From Oidiodendron maius Zn (taxonomy: Eukaryota; Ascomycota; Leotiomycetes; Myxotrichaceae), in NCBI GenBank assembly GCA_000827325.1, contig KN832870.1:1798001-1862000 (forward strand): a DNA stretch of 64,000 bases, given 5' to 3'. The position numbers were made by a program, and so were the translations under genes. The notes under the pieces were generated by a model that worked only from the letters and a program-made list of their open reading frames with translations, ran no database searches and had not been told where the DNA came from. Below, in pieces: positions 9,934 to 22,802 of the stretch (position 1 is its first letter; each line of letters begins with the position of its first letter).

Positions 9934-12323
9934 ATGTCAGACTCCGCGACGCCCTCAGCTTCAGCTCCAGATAACCTCCACCGCCGCCATGTCCCGTCTC
10001 CGCCGTCCGAGGCGCCACCGCGTTGGCTCCGGGACAATGCGGTCGTGAACATGCAGGGCACAATAAAGCCTGAGGATTCCCAGGCGCACGACTCACTGGC
10101 AGCCGCGAATGGCACACAGGCCTTTCACACCAACACTTTTTCTTCTCTTTCCCCTCCGACCCTCTCCGTCCCGCTCTCCGATCACCCCAAGCCTCTGGCG
10201 CTGGACACAGCGTCTCGTCGCCACGCCTCGCCGAACACTTCTGGAGCGAGCTCGACTCCCCTCAGCGCCAGTCTGCGCATCCAGACCGAGATCCCTGGAT
10301 ACACTGTCACAGCTGCCAGTGCCGTCACACCTGCGGCGCCGAACCCCATAGAGCTACACCCAGCTCCAAATACGATTACCATACCACGAACACCCAGTGT
10401 GAAGAAGGTTTTGGCCAGCAGCTTCGGCAGCAGCACAAGTCTTAGCTCTGCGCCAAACTCGGTCGTCTCCTCGCCCATGCTGAACGCCATCTCAGATGTG
10501 ACTCCTCTTCCCTCTCCTCTCATGTCGGGGGACTCGCCCGGACCGTGGAGGAAGCTGGCCTCGAGGCCTACCTCCATTGAAGAGGTTATACCCATCATAC
10601 ATGATTCAGCTCTTGTTACTGCAACCGGCGAGTCCATATCCTCAGCTATAGCAAACCAATCGAAGCGCCGCGCATATCATGGACTCGGAATCACGGACGC
10701 GGGCCTGTCTGGCACTGTTATGAATAGAGAGAAGCACAGCGACGGCCATACCAGGAATAGAAGTCTCAGCGACTATGTGCCCGAATCCATTCAGGGATTG
10801 AAGCCTCGAAATATCGCCGTTTCCGGCACACATGGTCACATGATGCTCGATTCCACTCCAGAGACAAGTACGCCTGTAGACACGCCAATGCGGAGGGAGC
10901 CGCATTTGGCATTACAAAGAGGGCTGGCCCCGATTCCAAGGTCGGTATTCCGAGCATGCTCTTTGTCCTTGCATATATAAATGCCGCTGGCTCTTTTGAT
11001 CATAAATGCAACGGAGGTTGCATAATTGTAAAGTGTTTCCGGCTAACTAGGTCAACTAGCAGACCACCAACCCCTCCATCGAGTAGAACAGGAGGTGAAA
11101 GTAGTGATAGCGATTCTTCTATCACGGCAGTAGAAAAATCTAGATCAATGAAGCCGCGACACGAATATTTTGAGGCTCAATCCAGAGACGGGCAAAAGAC
11201 AAGAAGATGGAGAACAGTAAAAGTCCTAGGAACAGGAACCTTTAGTCGTGTGGTCCTAGCTACTAGCCAATTGGACGAAGATGTCGACAAAGATGATAAA
11301 GCGGCATATGAAGATGAAATGGAAGGCATCATGACGCCTGTCCCGGAGGATAAACTAGACCGGAAGAGACTTGTTGCGATCAAGATTTGCGAGCACGGAC
11401 CTAAGGGAGGTGCCTCTGAAGAACGAGTAGAGATGTCTCTGAAGCGGGAATTGGAGATCATGAAGACCGTCCGCCATCCTTCACTTGTGCATCTCAAGGC
11501 GTGGGGCATCGAGGAAACGCGCGCACTCCTGGTCCTCAGCTACTGTCCAGGGGGTGACCTTTTCGAAGTCGCGAGCGACAATCGGAATCTCATGGTCCCA
11601 GCGCTCTTGCGTCGCATCTTCGCGGAACTAGTCGGAGCGGTGCAGTATCTCCACGGAGCACATATCGTCCATCGGGATATAAAACTCGAGAGTATGTATG
11701 TCCTTTTCTACTGATCACGTGAGTAGTCCTAACAACATGCAGATGTTCTCGTAAATATCCCTCCATATGAGCTCGCCCGCGACCAGGATTGGAGCAAGTA
11801 CCCGTATTCCATCATCACACTCACCGACATGGGCCTCTCACGCTATGTCGCCGACGACGAGAAGCTCACCACCCGCTGTGGATCCGACGACTACGCGGCG
11901 CCTGAAGTGATCCTCGGTCAGCCCTACGACGGTCGTGCAACTGATGCCTGGTCCCTCGGCGTGCTCCTGTATGCCCTGCTGGAGAAGCGTTTGCCCTTCG
12001 ACGCCCACCCCAACATGTCTGAGGCGCAGCGCTCACGCAGCCGCACATCGCATCGCATCGCCCGCATTGAGTGGGCGTGGATCGAGTACGCCGGCGATGA
12101 GGGCGACCACGAAGCCGACCCGGAGAAATTCAAGACCGCCGGCTTGGAAGGAGCCATGACAGCGACAGAGGGGTTATTGAAGCGCGCACGTCATCGCTGG
12201 ACGATGCAGCAGGTCGCAGACCTAGAGTGGATAAGCGGCGCGATTGCCGTCGACGGAGGTATCCAGTTCCGCGAGGAGGATAAGGTCGAGCCTTTCGATA
12301 TCAATTCGCCGCCCATGGCATAG
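9934..12323 (+). CDS. Ser/Thr protein kinase, PRR1-like
   Basis: Exons 9934-10940, 11051-11691 and 11743-12323 give 742 residues. I chose the ATG at 9934 (MSDSATPSAS); an in-frame upstream start at 9829 would add 35 residues with CT-rich, UTR-like composition. The first 380 residues are Ser/Pro-rich and disordered. The kinase domain has the glycine loop GTGTFSRV (about 396-403), VAIK with Lys447, HRDIKLEN (543-550, split by an intron), and GSDDYAAPEVILGQPYDG with WSLGVLLYALLEKRLPFD. These last blocks resemble yeast PRR1-type kinases, which act in stress and pheromone signalling. Oddity: the metal-binding DFG motif reads DMG (578-580). The Asp is kept, so activity is likely retained. An inserted acidic loop (about 411-440) lies between the glycine loop and the Lys. 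Confidence 0.88.
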
Positions 12324-13277
12324 AAGCCGGAGTCAGGAAGGAAAGAAGGATTGACTTCCCATGTGTTTTCCACAACAATGAAGAAAGAAATGAAGATGTA
12401 TTTATCTTGCAGCCCGAGGGTTTAAGGAAAGTTCAGAGAAAAGAGGCAGCATTGATCATATTATGTACCGGTTAGGAAAGGCGTTGTGATTAAAACTAGC
12501 GAGCGAGCGTGCGAGCGAGTTGAGGATTTGAATTGAATCGAAAAATCAGGGCGCTACTATATCAGGCGGGAGAAATTTCTAATGGAAAGGAAGGATACAT
12601 CTATGTATATTAGCGGCGGGGTATATTAGTGGTGGGAAGTGTTAGACTTGGGAAGGGGAGGGGTATGAGGGCACTGGATAGGGGAGGCTTTAGACAGAGA
12701 TCGTAGCAATGCGAGAGTCATTACTCTTCTTCGCCAGTGATGGTCTTGGCATTTGTATTTCTGCGGGTTCAACTGTTTGGTAAGAAAAGAGTAAGAGGAG
12801 GGATTTGATACGAGACGCAGAGAGCCCACAAAGGGGATTTATATTATTATGCGTCACGAATTTAGTCCCAGATTTCATGGATCATAGATCCTTCGCAAAA
12901 CGGAGTGTATAAACACTGCTCTATTATATCGATATGACACAGCAGTAGTATTTATCCGATCAGACACAGCGATTCATCCCAAAGCCGTGCCCTCATGCAA
13001 TGCAAAAGCCATGTGAATCCCACCGCGGCCCTGCGATGAACAAACCCCTTATAGTTGCTGATACGCGAAAGAGATTTGATACCCCCTTCCAAAAATCCAT
13101 GAAATTGCGTCTTTGTAATTACTTCTACAGCCGAGACTCAGTGTAATCATTACCTGGTTGGGTAAAGTAGGGTGAGCTGAGGCGGATAGCTGGAGTGTTA
13201 AATCGTACTCCCCCCTCTCTCTGCGGACTGAACAGCAGAGTCTTTTATCGTAATATTCATCTCTTCATTCGACCATC
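12324..13277. other. intergenic between convergent genes
   Basis: This is a 3'-to-3' gap between the kinase and the deubiquitinase. It has a short run of GAGC-type simple repeats near 12500. No gene is supported. Confidence 0.4.
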
Positions 13278-16200
13278 TCAGTCAATCTTCAGGCCATCGT
13301 CGTCTTCGACATGAATTTCGGTCGCGGGCTCCTCGATTTCCTCACCCGGGCCGGCAGCAGTGACAGTAAATTCTTGGCGAGCCCTCGCTACGTCACGGCG
13401 CGACTGTAGCAGATCACGATGTAGCGTCAGAGTATCGATGCGGCCGTCATCATCGTTGATGTCCGGAACGGGGCTCGGGTCCTCGAACAATCCATCCTCA
13501 CCATCGCCTTCGGCTGGGGTAGTGTCGAAATCGTGGATACGGCCGCGGATCGAGTTGGAGCTGGCAGAGGAATTGTGCTGCACGACATCACTGCGATCTG
13601 ACCCGAATTCGTCGTCGGAGTTCTCGTTCGCGTCAACCTCGGATCCGGTCCCGGAGATGAAGTTTTGCTCGCGGTTGAGGCCCTCGAGACCTTGAAAGTT
13701 CCAGTTGCTGCCGATAGCCTGCGAAGACTGCAAGGCTGCGGTACTCAGGCCAATGTTACTATAGTTAACGGTCATGTCAATGCCTTCATCTTCAATGCTG
13801 TTAAGCGGCAATCCATCATTCATCTCCGCATCGCGTAAGAGTAAAGACGCAGCATCTTCATCATTCTCCTCGTGGGCTTTGTAGGCAGGCAGCCCCTCGA
13901 TATCGTGAGGTTTGAGGACCTTACCCAAACCACGATTTAGCTGAGGGCGAGCTACTCCTACTCCTGTCAAAGCGCTCGACGACCCACGTAGGGAGGAGTT
14001 TGCGACGAGGCTCTGGTCTTCCCCCGACCCGGCAAGTTCATCTTCCGACGGTTCTAGAGAATTGTCGAAGTTGGTCAGGATCTCTTGGAATCGTGGTCCG
14101 CCAAGAGGGCCATCTGACCGACGACGGTAGAATAGTAGGTAGGCGCTCTGGGAGACAACGCGGGAAGGGTCCTTCTGCTTCGAAACCGAAGTGTCTGATG
14201 TGGTCAGTTGCCTGAAAGATTAGCAAGAAAGCTCACACATACCATTGTACTCGTACCATTCGCCGTCGATAAAGTTCTTAGCGAATGCAGTATAGTGACC
14301 ACCACCAAGGCCCCCCCAGTGATCATCAACAGCGATGAGATCGTAAATTTCTTCCTTGCCCTCTTGGGGCTCGACCACTCTTTTCGTGAGGTCAAGGTTC
14401 TCAATGGGGAAATCCACAAGGACGTCTAGCTTATCTCGCCGGGTACTGCTTGAGCTGAAGCGCTTGAGATGCACGATGAGAATATCAGGAGTCTTCCATA
14501 GCTCGAACTTTTTCGTGGCTCTCTGGTGCTCCTTACACCGAGGGCAGTACCAGGTATCTTGCTCCGAGAGGACTTCCTCCTTGCCAAACTCGTCAAGGCA
14601 GTCATCTAAGGTAATGCCATTCTTCCTCCGCTTTGCACGAGCGGCCCGCTTAGCATTGAGCTCGGTATCATTGAAGGTTTCTATAGAGTTGAAGGTGGCA
14701 CGGCCTCGTAGGTGGTCGTCGGGCCCGTCAGCTTCGAACAAGGCATTATAGGCTTCGGTTGTCCAATCAACTACGATTCCTTCACCAAGACGGATCAGAG
14801 GGCCATCATCAGGGGCATCTTGGTCGCTATCATTGCCGCTGGATAGCTTTTGCGGTAGCTGTCGGTTGCCCTTTCTCGAGTAAGTTTTCATACGACGATT
14901 GCGACTTTTTCCATAACCTACTCTTGGCCCTCCAACTTTTCTGACTGTTCGAAGAGCAAGAGCCTAGTCTTGGTCAGATGAAACCTCACCACCGAAATGA
15001 GGAACCGAGGGAAGTATTCGACAGGAATGGGGGCACGTCTTTGTAAAGGAGCTTTCACTTACACGTCGTTGAGGCAGAGTTGCATCTTCATCGCTAGACT
15101 CATCAGTCATTCTTGTCATGCTCGGCATAACATTCGAGGGCTGATCCTCATCTTCATTGCTGCTCTCAGAACCAGTTCGAAGACTGTTTCTCTCAAACTC
15201 GTTTCCCGACTCCGCTTCTTCGTCTTGCTCTTGGCGGGGGATTCTCGAGGAAATGCTTGGATAAGTCTTATCGTCATCAACTTCACTCCAACCAGTAGGG
15301 AAAGATCCTGCCGGGCCGGAGAAGAAGCCGATCTCGAACATGTTTTGAAGCATTGGGTTAAGATGTGATCCAGGTTGGATGAATCTTGGACGGCGCTTGT
15401 TGAAGGTTGGGTGACTTTAAGAAGAGATATTAGTATAGGTCAAGAGTGATCAGACTTGTTTTACTTACCAACTCCCTGCATCTGCTACCTTCTCAGCATT
15501 GCTCTCCGTTGATGGCTGAGTCGTATTCGAACCTTCCATAGTCACATCAACAATCCCATCTTCGCCGTCTATTGAGTTAGCGGCAATTTTGCCATCAGAC
15601 GAGTCAGAGCCGTTGGTAAGAACAATATCCGGGTCGATACTATCAGCGACGCTGCCACTAGCCTCGTCGTCCTCATCAAATTCTTGGGAAGTGCTAAACG
15701 TAGCAACTTTCTCAAGAATCTTACGCCTAATCATGTCCTCACTTCTCGCCTGGAATATCATTAGCAGCAGTTCAGAGTGAGAAAGATGTTTTGTCTCACC
15801 TCCTCTGCAGTGAGCATGATGAAGTGAGGAACTGGCATGATGACCCAACTCTTTTTAAAGGCCCGACCGCGATCAGGGTTAGGGCGACGGTAGAACACGG
15901 GAACTAGCATATGCTCCGCTGCGGGAGTTCCCCAACTTGGCGATCCATCGTCTTCGTCAGAATCATTACTGTACAACAACTTCATCTTAGGTTTCTTTCC
16001 AGCTTTGCGTAGAGGAGGCCAGTTTGTTGGCTTAGCTTCGAGTTCGTAAAAGGCAATATTGTCGTTGGACCCCACTTCGTCCGAGGCACACTTGTAATCA
16101 TCGAATACTTTGTAAAATTTTGACTTGAACTCCTCGGCCATGAATAGTCTCTCTACAGGAACACGCACTTTCTTGCTTATGTATTCCTTCATGGTTGCTA

Positions 16201-18226
16201 TACTACCTTGCCTGTCCATGTCGACAGGAATCATCATTGGAGCGTCGTTTAGAGGGAAATAATAAACGGTATGGGACCATGCATTTTCAATCGGTAACTG
16301 CAAGGTTAAGTTGTTGAATGGGTCGAAGGTGATGCTGACTTTGCCACAGACAGGACAGACAAGAGTTGACTTGTACATTCCCGTGAAGAGATCTGCAATT
16401 ACGGAATCGTCTCGCTTCTTGGTGATGTCCCAGACCTGTGCTGCCATCTCTCTAATCGCCTCGGGGTTGTTGACCATCTCATCTGTCGAGTCGGGCTTCT
16501 CAATATAAGGCTTCTTCTTCACACGGCTCAAATCCTCCTGGAGCCCGTCGAGTAGGAATCCAAGAAATTCTTGGGAATCCTGTTGCCCATAGCCTGAAAA
16601 TGAGGGCGCGTATCTGCCGATGGTATTCTTGAATTGCCGTGGCGTCACAGATGCTGGTACTGGTTCCTTGTAGATTTCTTTGAGCAGGCTGTCATATACC
16701 ATCGCAACATCGCCATTGTTGCCCAAGGGATTATCAACATTCAACTCTTCCGTCGCACTCCCGGTGAGAAAGTACTTTGTCAGCTCTTCCACGCTTCGGA
16801 CACACTGTAGGGCTGAGTTCATATAACATGTGTTGCCCAAATTGCTTAAACCTACGGTCCCGAGAGCGCGTCCAGATCTCTGAGATCGGCCACGCAAGTT
16901 ATACCCAGGAGCCGGGCTGCTTCGACGACTGTTCACCTGGCTGTTGGGGTAAGATGCACTTCCAATTGGATTCCGGTTGGGTACGAGGGCTTTTCCCTTG
17001 GATGTGTAATTTAAGATATAACTGTCACGTTCGACTTGCTCATCCAAGACGAGAGTTTGGGTTTCACCCAATCCAGTGAAGGCTAAGTCGCTGTGACCAT
17101 TATACTTGGGGTTGCCTGTCTGGTCAGGACTGTCGACTACTTCTCGTTGCTCGCCCTTCTTTAGCGCAGCGAATGTTGTCACCTCCAAGAGCAACCGAGT
17201 CCAGGAATCTTGTGGTTCAAGGGTTGGGGCAGCTGATCCTGCGGGAGCTGGAGAGCTTGGTCTGGAGGAGGGAGGGGTGGTCAAGTTTGTAACTTGAACC
17301 ACGGGCTCTGCAGCAGGTTGCGTTCTCGGAACTCTCCAAACACGCACTTTCCTGTTCATTTCTACGCCAGCTTTGGTCTTAATTCGCCTCAAAAAGTCGA
17401 CGTATGGAACAGATCTACTGACAACGAAGACAGGTGCAGGAGGGTCTTGCTCTTTGATGGCCTGGGAAAGAAGGGGGGCAATATCTGACCACAGTCGATG
17501 GATCGTGAAGATGGGAGGGTGATACTCGTAGATGATGTTAGGAATTCCAGTTCTGTCCGAGTTCGTGTTGTGGGCGTATCGATCAATAGGGCACTGTCCT
17601 CCTTTGAGGCCGTACCAAGCCATTACAAGATCCCACGCCTCCTGTGGGAAGAGGTCAAAGGATTCCGTTCCTAGGCCATGTTTCAATTCGACAAAGGTCT
17701 TGCCATCCGCGTCTATAATATGTCGATTGATAATGTCGGAATTATCCACTGGTCCAATATCTCCCTCGGGTGCCACTTTACTATTCGCCAGGGCTTCCGA
17801 GCCTCGTGCAATGACACGACTAAGCCACGCCTTCGACACCAGATACGTCCTATCCCCTTCAGCAAGCTGGTGCTGGTCGGCAGCTTGGCAGAGTGTGGTG
17901 ACGGTCTTGATCTGTACGTCGATAGGGGGAATCTCTAGAGGGCCAGTTAGCTTTGTAACGCCAGAATGAAGATCTCTCTGTGCAAACATGCCTGTTTCCG
18001 CAGAAGATGGCTCATCTTGACACTCGTCACCCTCGGCTTCCTCCTTCAGCATATCTACTGACTGAGCACGTCTTGCACGGGGCGGCCTTGTAGAAGCCTC
18101 CATGGCTTCGGAAGGGTCAGAGACGTTGATCATCTCGACATCATCCTTCTCCTCCGCGTCCAGGTTGGACGCCCTTCTTTTCAGTGGCGAGGAGGAGCGC
18201 TGGGGAATGTCCTCTGCACCACCCAT
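13278..18226 (-). CDS. ubiquitin carboxyl-terminal hydrolase, UBP12/USP4-15 type
   Basis: Exons in transcription order are 18226-15800, 15749-15469, 15414-15063, 14963-14243 and 14194-13278. All phases fit; the product is about 1565 residues from the ATG at 18226. The catalytic Cys box is GLSNLGNTCYMNSALQ (Cys467) and the His box is GLGGGHYTAF (His about 1243). Two CxxC pairs (CPVCGK, CPRCKEH) form the zinc knuckle within the split USP domain. A DUSP-like region with TYLVSKAWLSRVI precedes it. The C-terminus is acidic and disordered. These enzymes remove ubiquitin from proteins in nucleus and cytosol. The true N-terminus is unsettled: the frame stays open upstream to beyond 18637, and the segment STKKRKLSPQH there looks like real nuclear-localisation coding sequence. 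An upstream exon splicing at a CAG near 18632-18640 is likely. Confidence 0.9.
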
Positions 18227-18639
18227 AATAGCTCTATGGCACGGCAGCCGTGGGGACTGAGCACGGGCGTCTGTATCGTTCGGGGCGAGCGAGGACCTCC
18301 GGTATTCAAAGCTCTGGTTCTGGCTCTCCCCGCCGTCAATGGACAGGCCCGCGTAGGCCGCACTGGGCGAGCTGGCGGCGGAGGAGATGCAATCCTGGGC
18401 GCCGAACGAGGCCGAGGCGTGGATGTGTGGCGGTATATGAGGGGGGAGCGCAGAGTCGGAGTGGGCGTCGTCGTTGGTGGGGAGGTCGAAACGCGGCAGC
18501 TCGGTGGGGGACAGAGAATCACGGCCCTCGACCGAGTTCAGCGGGATGTCGTGGCTGTTGGCGAGGGGCTGGCCTTCTATATGCTGCGGCGAGAGCTTTC
18601 TTTTCTTTGTGGAAGACGTCGTGAAGGTGAGCTGCACAG

Positions 18640-19432
18640 CTGCAGCTCGGGGGACGCGATGGAGGGCGGCGGTGGTGCAGGGCGAGGAGGAAGACGAGCA
18701 ACGCAGAGGCAGCCAGGCCGACGCGGGCGCATGTACTGGCGGGAGGGAATTAAAAAATCAGGAGCGAAGCAAAGGCACAGGCGCAAACATCGAGAGCGGG
18801 ACCGGCGGGAGGGAGAGGAGGGAGTCGTGGGCGCGTGCTGGAAGGGAGGGTGATGGCGATGGGGATGGAGATGGTGGTTTTCGTGTATCAAAACCTCTCA
18901 GGTGAGAATCCTCCCCTGTCGTTGGTGGTGGTGGTGGTCGAGGAGGTGGTGTTGGAGTGCGGTGGTGGTGGTGCTTATGATGGTTGGCACTGGCAAGTGG
19001 AAGTGTCCGCTAGGCGAAGCGGCTGGTGGAAAAAAGCTGACGCAGTGAAAATACTCCCAGGTTGACAAAGACAACCCAACTGCCCGAGGAGTGCAGCCTT
19101 GCCACTCGGCGCGATGAGTAAAGTAGAGCAGCGTTCAAAGGAAACGACACAGGCGCTCAAAGAAACGTCGGTTTATGGCCCAAGTGAGGCACGCTAGCCT
19201 ATCTCATATGCGGTTTACGCACGATTTGGCGTCATTCATAATTCGGAGCCCCCGAAGAGTGAATGGCCTCATCGTAATTGCTCTGAATATTTTAATCACT
19301 TTCTGGTTGGAATGAAATAAAAGGCAAAGCCGCCTCGCATGAATCACAGGAATGGCAGGGTCGCGATTCCTCATTATATATATCTCAGATCTAAGGAGGT
19401 CTTTTCTATGATACAGTTTATGCCTCCTGCCG
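18640..19432. other. intergenic, GC- and GGA/GGT-rich, promoter of the deubiquitinase
   Basis: The strongly purine-rich plus strand (18650-18850) and a GGTGGT run (18915-18970) match a CT-rich promoter or 5' UTR on the minus strand. The first exon of the deubiquitinase may lie here. Confidence 0.4.
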
Positions 19433-21352
19433 TCAAGTCTCTCCAGGGGACTTTGGCTTGTCAGGCTCCTTTTCTGCCTCTTTGTCAGGTGTCTTCTCGC
19501 CCACTGTCTCCTTCTCTAATTTCTCCTTCTCTGCCTTCTCCTTCTCCGCCTTCTCCTTCTCCTTTTCTTCCTTCTCTCGCTCGGCCTTCTCCTTGGCCTC
19601 CTGTTCCTTGTCTTCCTCCGCCTTCTTCTTCTTAGCCGTCAGCGTCGTTCTGACCCACTCCGCTGCATTCTTGACTGCGGCCTCTGGCTCCCGCTTGTTC
19701 TTCAGCAGGAACCCCTGGATCTCGGCAGGACTGAATGTCATCGTTGGGATTTGCTCAGCAAACTTCTTGCCTAAGTCAGCTATCCTTGCGTCTTCAGCAA
19801 GTCTCCTAGCCTCAGCCTCCTTTCTTTCTATTTCCTCGATCTTCTCTTGTTCCTCCCTTGTTCTCTTCAGCTCTGCTGAAGTCTTGCCAGGCGAACGGAT
19901 GACGATGCCATTCGAGGTTTCTTGGGGTGGAATGTCCCCCTCGATGGTTGCAAAGATAGCTCGAAAGATTGTCATGATCATGTCGGTATTGGCTAGATCG
20001 AATTTGATGGTCATATCAACCCGTCCAGGCCTGATCAATGCCTCATCTAACTTTTCAATGTGGTTTGTGGTCATGACCAGCACCCGTCCCTCCTGGCTGG
20101 CAACTCCATCAAGGATATTGAGGAGAGCAGACAGAGAGATGCGGCCATTATTGTTGCTGTTGGAAGGGGTGGCTGCTACCAGTGTAGTCCCGGATCCCGG
20201 GAGAATCTCGACTGGCTTAGCCTCGTCGACCTGCTTCTCTGCTCTAGTGTGCGTCAGCCCAGCAGTGTCGATATCTTCCAGCAACACCAGACACTTCTTT
20301 GGCAGGTCCGCAAAAAGGTTACCCAGATTCTCTTCGTTCATCGCCGGGGAGTTCAGACTAACGATGTAGATCTTCAGCTTAAAGTAGCCCGCAATTGCGA
20401 AAGATAAAGACGACTTTCCGGTACCGGGAGGACCGAATAGTAGATATCCACGACGATAAGGGATACCGCGATTGCTGTACCACCTTCGGGTGTGCGGGTG
20501 GAGGTAGTCGCTCATGTCGTCGAGGAGGCTCTGCTTGACGGCTTCGTCGAGGACCACAGTGGAAAATGGTCGAGAAGCACGAGCCGAGCACCGGGTCCAA
20601 GTTGGTTCGGCAGTGCCTTTCTTGAGGCCGCCTCGGTAGATAATGGTCTTCTTCTCGTCCTGCTTCTGGAAGGACGCACGACACTCGTCCAAGAGATCTT
20701 TAAGAAGAGACGAATCTCGGCCGAAACTTGAGACGGAAATGTTCTCCCGCTCGCTGACAGTGCCCCATGCATTCTGGTTGCGGTCCTGAGTCCTGCTGAA
20801 TACAAAGGGCCTGCCCTTATACCAGAAGTAATGCGATCCGAAGGAGGGTGTGAATTGGAGCTTCTTATTCTTCCCCTTCAAGTTGTTAATAACAGAACTA
20901 CTGTTGCTATTCTCATCATCTTCCTCATCGCCATCCTCCTCATAGTCCCGGAAGAGCCACCACATGCGGGAGTTGAGATTGGTGTTGGCCACGAACCGAC
21001 GGGAGCTCTTAGCAAACTTCTGCTGAGCAACCCAAGCCATGACCATGTTGTACATCTCATCGTCTATGCGAATATCCGCAGTCGACATGAGAAACTTATC
21101 CATGAAATCCCAGAACCACTGCGATACAAAGTGCGACGACCAGATGGCCAGGCCGAGCATTATGAAGGAAGGGAGGTATATCGAGATGTCGATGCCCGAG
21201 TATCTATGCAGCGCCGTGCTGAGGAGGGAGAAGCCGGGGAAGAAGGTATCGAGGAGAAGGAATTGTGGATTAATCCCCGAGGGTTCTGGAAACCCGGAAG
21301 CAAGCATGGTCGCGTGCCCTTGGGGATGTTCTTGATTTCGAGATCGATTCAT
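19433..21352 (-). CDS. BCS1-like AAA ATPase
   Basis: A single exon of 639 residues. A hydrophobic segment near residues 58-80 (SFIMLGLAIWSSHFVSQWFW) is the N-terminal membrane anchor of the BCS1 family. The BCS1-N-like domain follows, then the AAA module: Walker A GPPGTGKSS (about 305), Walker B CLVLLEDID (about 355), sensor MTTNHIEKLDEALIRPGRVD. Mitochondrial Bcs1 inserts the Rieske protein into complex III. The long insert between Walker B and the sensor and the extended C-terminus show that this is one of the several fungal paralogues rather than the orthologue. The last 120 residues are an almost pure Lys/Glu helix (repeated EKEKAEKEKAEKEK), probably a coiled coil. A paralogue-specific role is unknown. 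Confidence 0.9.
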   Translation of the reverse strand: MNRSRNQEHPQGHATMLASGFPEPSGINPQFLLLDTFFPGFSLLSTALHRYSGIDISIYLPSFIMLGLAIWSSHFVSQWFWDFMDKFLMSTADIRIDDEMYNMVMAWVAQQKFAKSSRRFVANTNLNSRMWWLFRDYEEDGDEEDDENSNSSSVINNLKGKNKKLQFTPSFGSHYFWYKGRPFVFSRTQDRNQNAWGTVSERENISVSSFGRDSSLLKDLLDECRASFQKQDEKKTIIYRGGLKKGTAEPTWTRCSARASRPFSTVVLDEAVKQSLLDDMSDYLHPHTRRWYSNRGIPYRRGYLLFGPPGTGKSSLSFAIAGYFKLKIYIVSLNSPAMNEENLGNLFADLPKKCLVLLEDIDTAGLTHTRAEKQVDEAKPVEILPGSGTTLVAATPSNSNNNGRISLSALLNILDGVASQEGRVLVMTTNHIEKLDEALIRPGRVDMTIKFDLANTDMIMTIFRAIFATIEGDIPPQETSNGIVIRSPGKTSAELKRTREEQEKIEEIERKEAEARRLAEDARIADLGKKFAEQIPTMTFSPAEIQGFLLKNKREPEAAVKNAAEWVRTTLTAKKKKAEEDKEQEAKEKAEREKEEKEKEKAEKEKAEKEKLEKETVGEKTPDKEAEKEPDKPKSPGET

Positions 21353-22802
21353 GATTACGGAAGAAAGAAAGACAAAGGGTATATTTGTAAAATAATATAT
21401 CGTGAAGGACTAATGCGCCCAAAGAGGGGCAGAACGAGCTGCGTGGTGTCTGGCCACACACAAACTGAGAATGAGAATGGAGAGAATGCACGATATCAAA
21501 GTGGGCAACACTTGGCTCTATATATACTCGCGCATCTTAGGCACTTAGGCAACTCTGCCTCATGTGGAAGCTAAAATATGCCTGTGCAAACCAGTGATGC
21601 GACTCACCACGAACAAGGTCACTCGCAGCTCTCTCCCCACAGCGCCAACCCAACACCGTCTTGTCACGGGCCATCCCTGCCGCGTAGAAAGTCGAGGACA
21701 ACGGCCAGCGAACCGCTGCGACAGCGAATGACGCCTTGAATCATTCGCCGGGACCCGAGGCTATGCACGTAGATTTCCTTTTGGAGGTGCGATGGAAGGG
21801 TGGTGAATGCGTAGTCACCACGGGCTAGGTTTGTAGGGTGGCGGACAACAAGGCCGACAGGCATCCTTTTGCCTGTATGAAGTCAAGTGCATATACCATG
21901 GGTGGTAACACGATTCAGTAGAAGCTTGGAGACCCATGGACGAAAAAGGACCGTCAACGACGTCTTCGCAGTCCGGCCGATCCTTGCATGCATCCTACTC
22001 TAATTCGCACGTCCCCGTCCTTTTGCCTTGGTCGCGGTGCTTCAGCCACAGCCAGGTGGTCAGCCTCGTCATACAGGGTGCGACTCAATGTTACGGCGGC
22101 GCGGGGTACAACTCCCTGGTACTCTCTCCTCGTCCAGCTGAGGCTGTTCGGCGTGCAGGTCCAACATATGATTCAGGACGCTCTGTCCCCGGCGTGCTCT
22201 AGCAATTGTGCTTGGGGGGAGGTTTTAAGTGGATATGCCCCTGCCTGGATAGGCAACAATTAAGGCAAAAGACCCATACAAAATAGTGCTCTGTGAAAGC
22301 GGTTTGCCTTATACGCGCAAGGAAGCGCAACCGCCATACCGACTTTCAAAGTCAAGAAAGCGTTTGCATTACTGTACATTCATTACCTTGCTGTGGCGGT
22401 GACGGCGTGAGGGTCAACGGAGAGCATGCGCCACAACGAGGCTTGCTGAGCCTGGGCTTGTGGTCGAAACGCCAGCAGATGCAAGACTGACCTCATCGCA
22501 CATTGTCGAGGCTCAAAGGCAGTAAGCTTATTACCGTGCTTCTGCCTGGGGTCTCGTGCTCTCCTTCTCATGGGTCAAAATGATGAGCTTTGGCAAGGTA
22601 TAGAGCCAATCAATACCCGGATTCCTATTGCAGCTAATTCTTTTTTCGTTCACCGAATGTATAGTCACGTTCCGGACTTTTGACTCATGCTCTAATTCAA
22701 GGGTTGCTGTCGTAGTCTGGTATCGTCTATTGTTTTACAGTACAGTATTATACACGCTGGTGGGCCAGTCATACAGCCGATGCGGCGGGAGCTGAGATCT
22801 AG
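21353..22802. other. intergenic, 1.45 kb, no gene recognised
   Basis: Short open frames occur on the plus strand around 21936-22490, but they show no domain, no introns that join them and no similarity I recognise. The 5' end of the BCS1-like gene and the 3' end of MRH4 border it. Confidence 0.4.

Noticed and set aside
18236-18853. 205-codon Gly/Arg-rich plus-strand frame
   Set aside because: It lies antisense to the 5' end and GC-rich promoter of the deubiquitinase; composition only.
19458-20369. 303-codon open frame on the plus strand rich in Ser/Phe
   Set aside because: Antisense of the BCS1-like gene; Ser/Phe-rich runs are the mirror of its Lys/Glu helix.
21936-22490. Possible small plus-strand gene between bcs1-like and mrh4
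   Set aside because: Overlapping short frames without domain or consistent splice sites.
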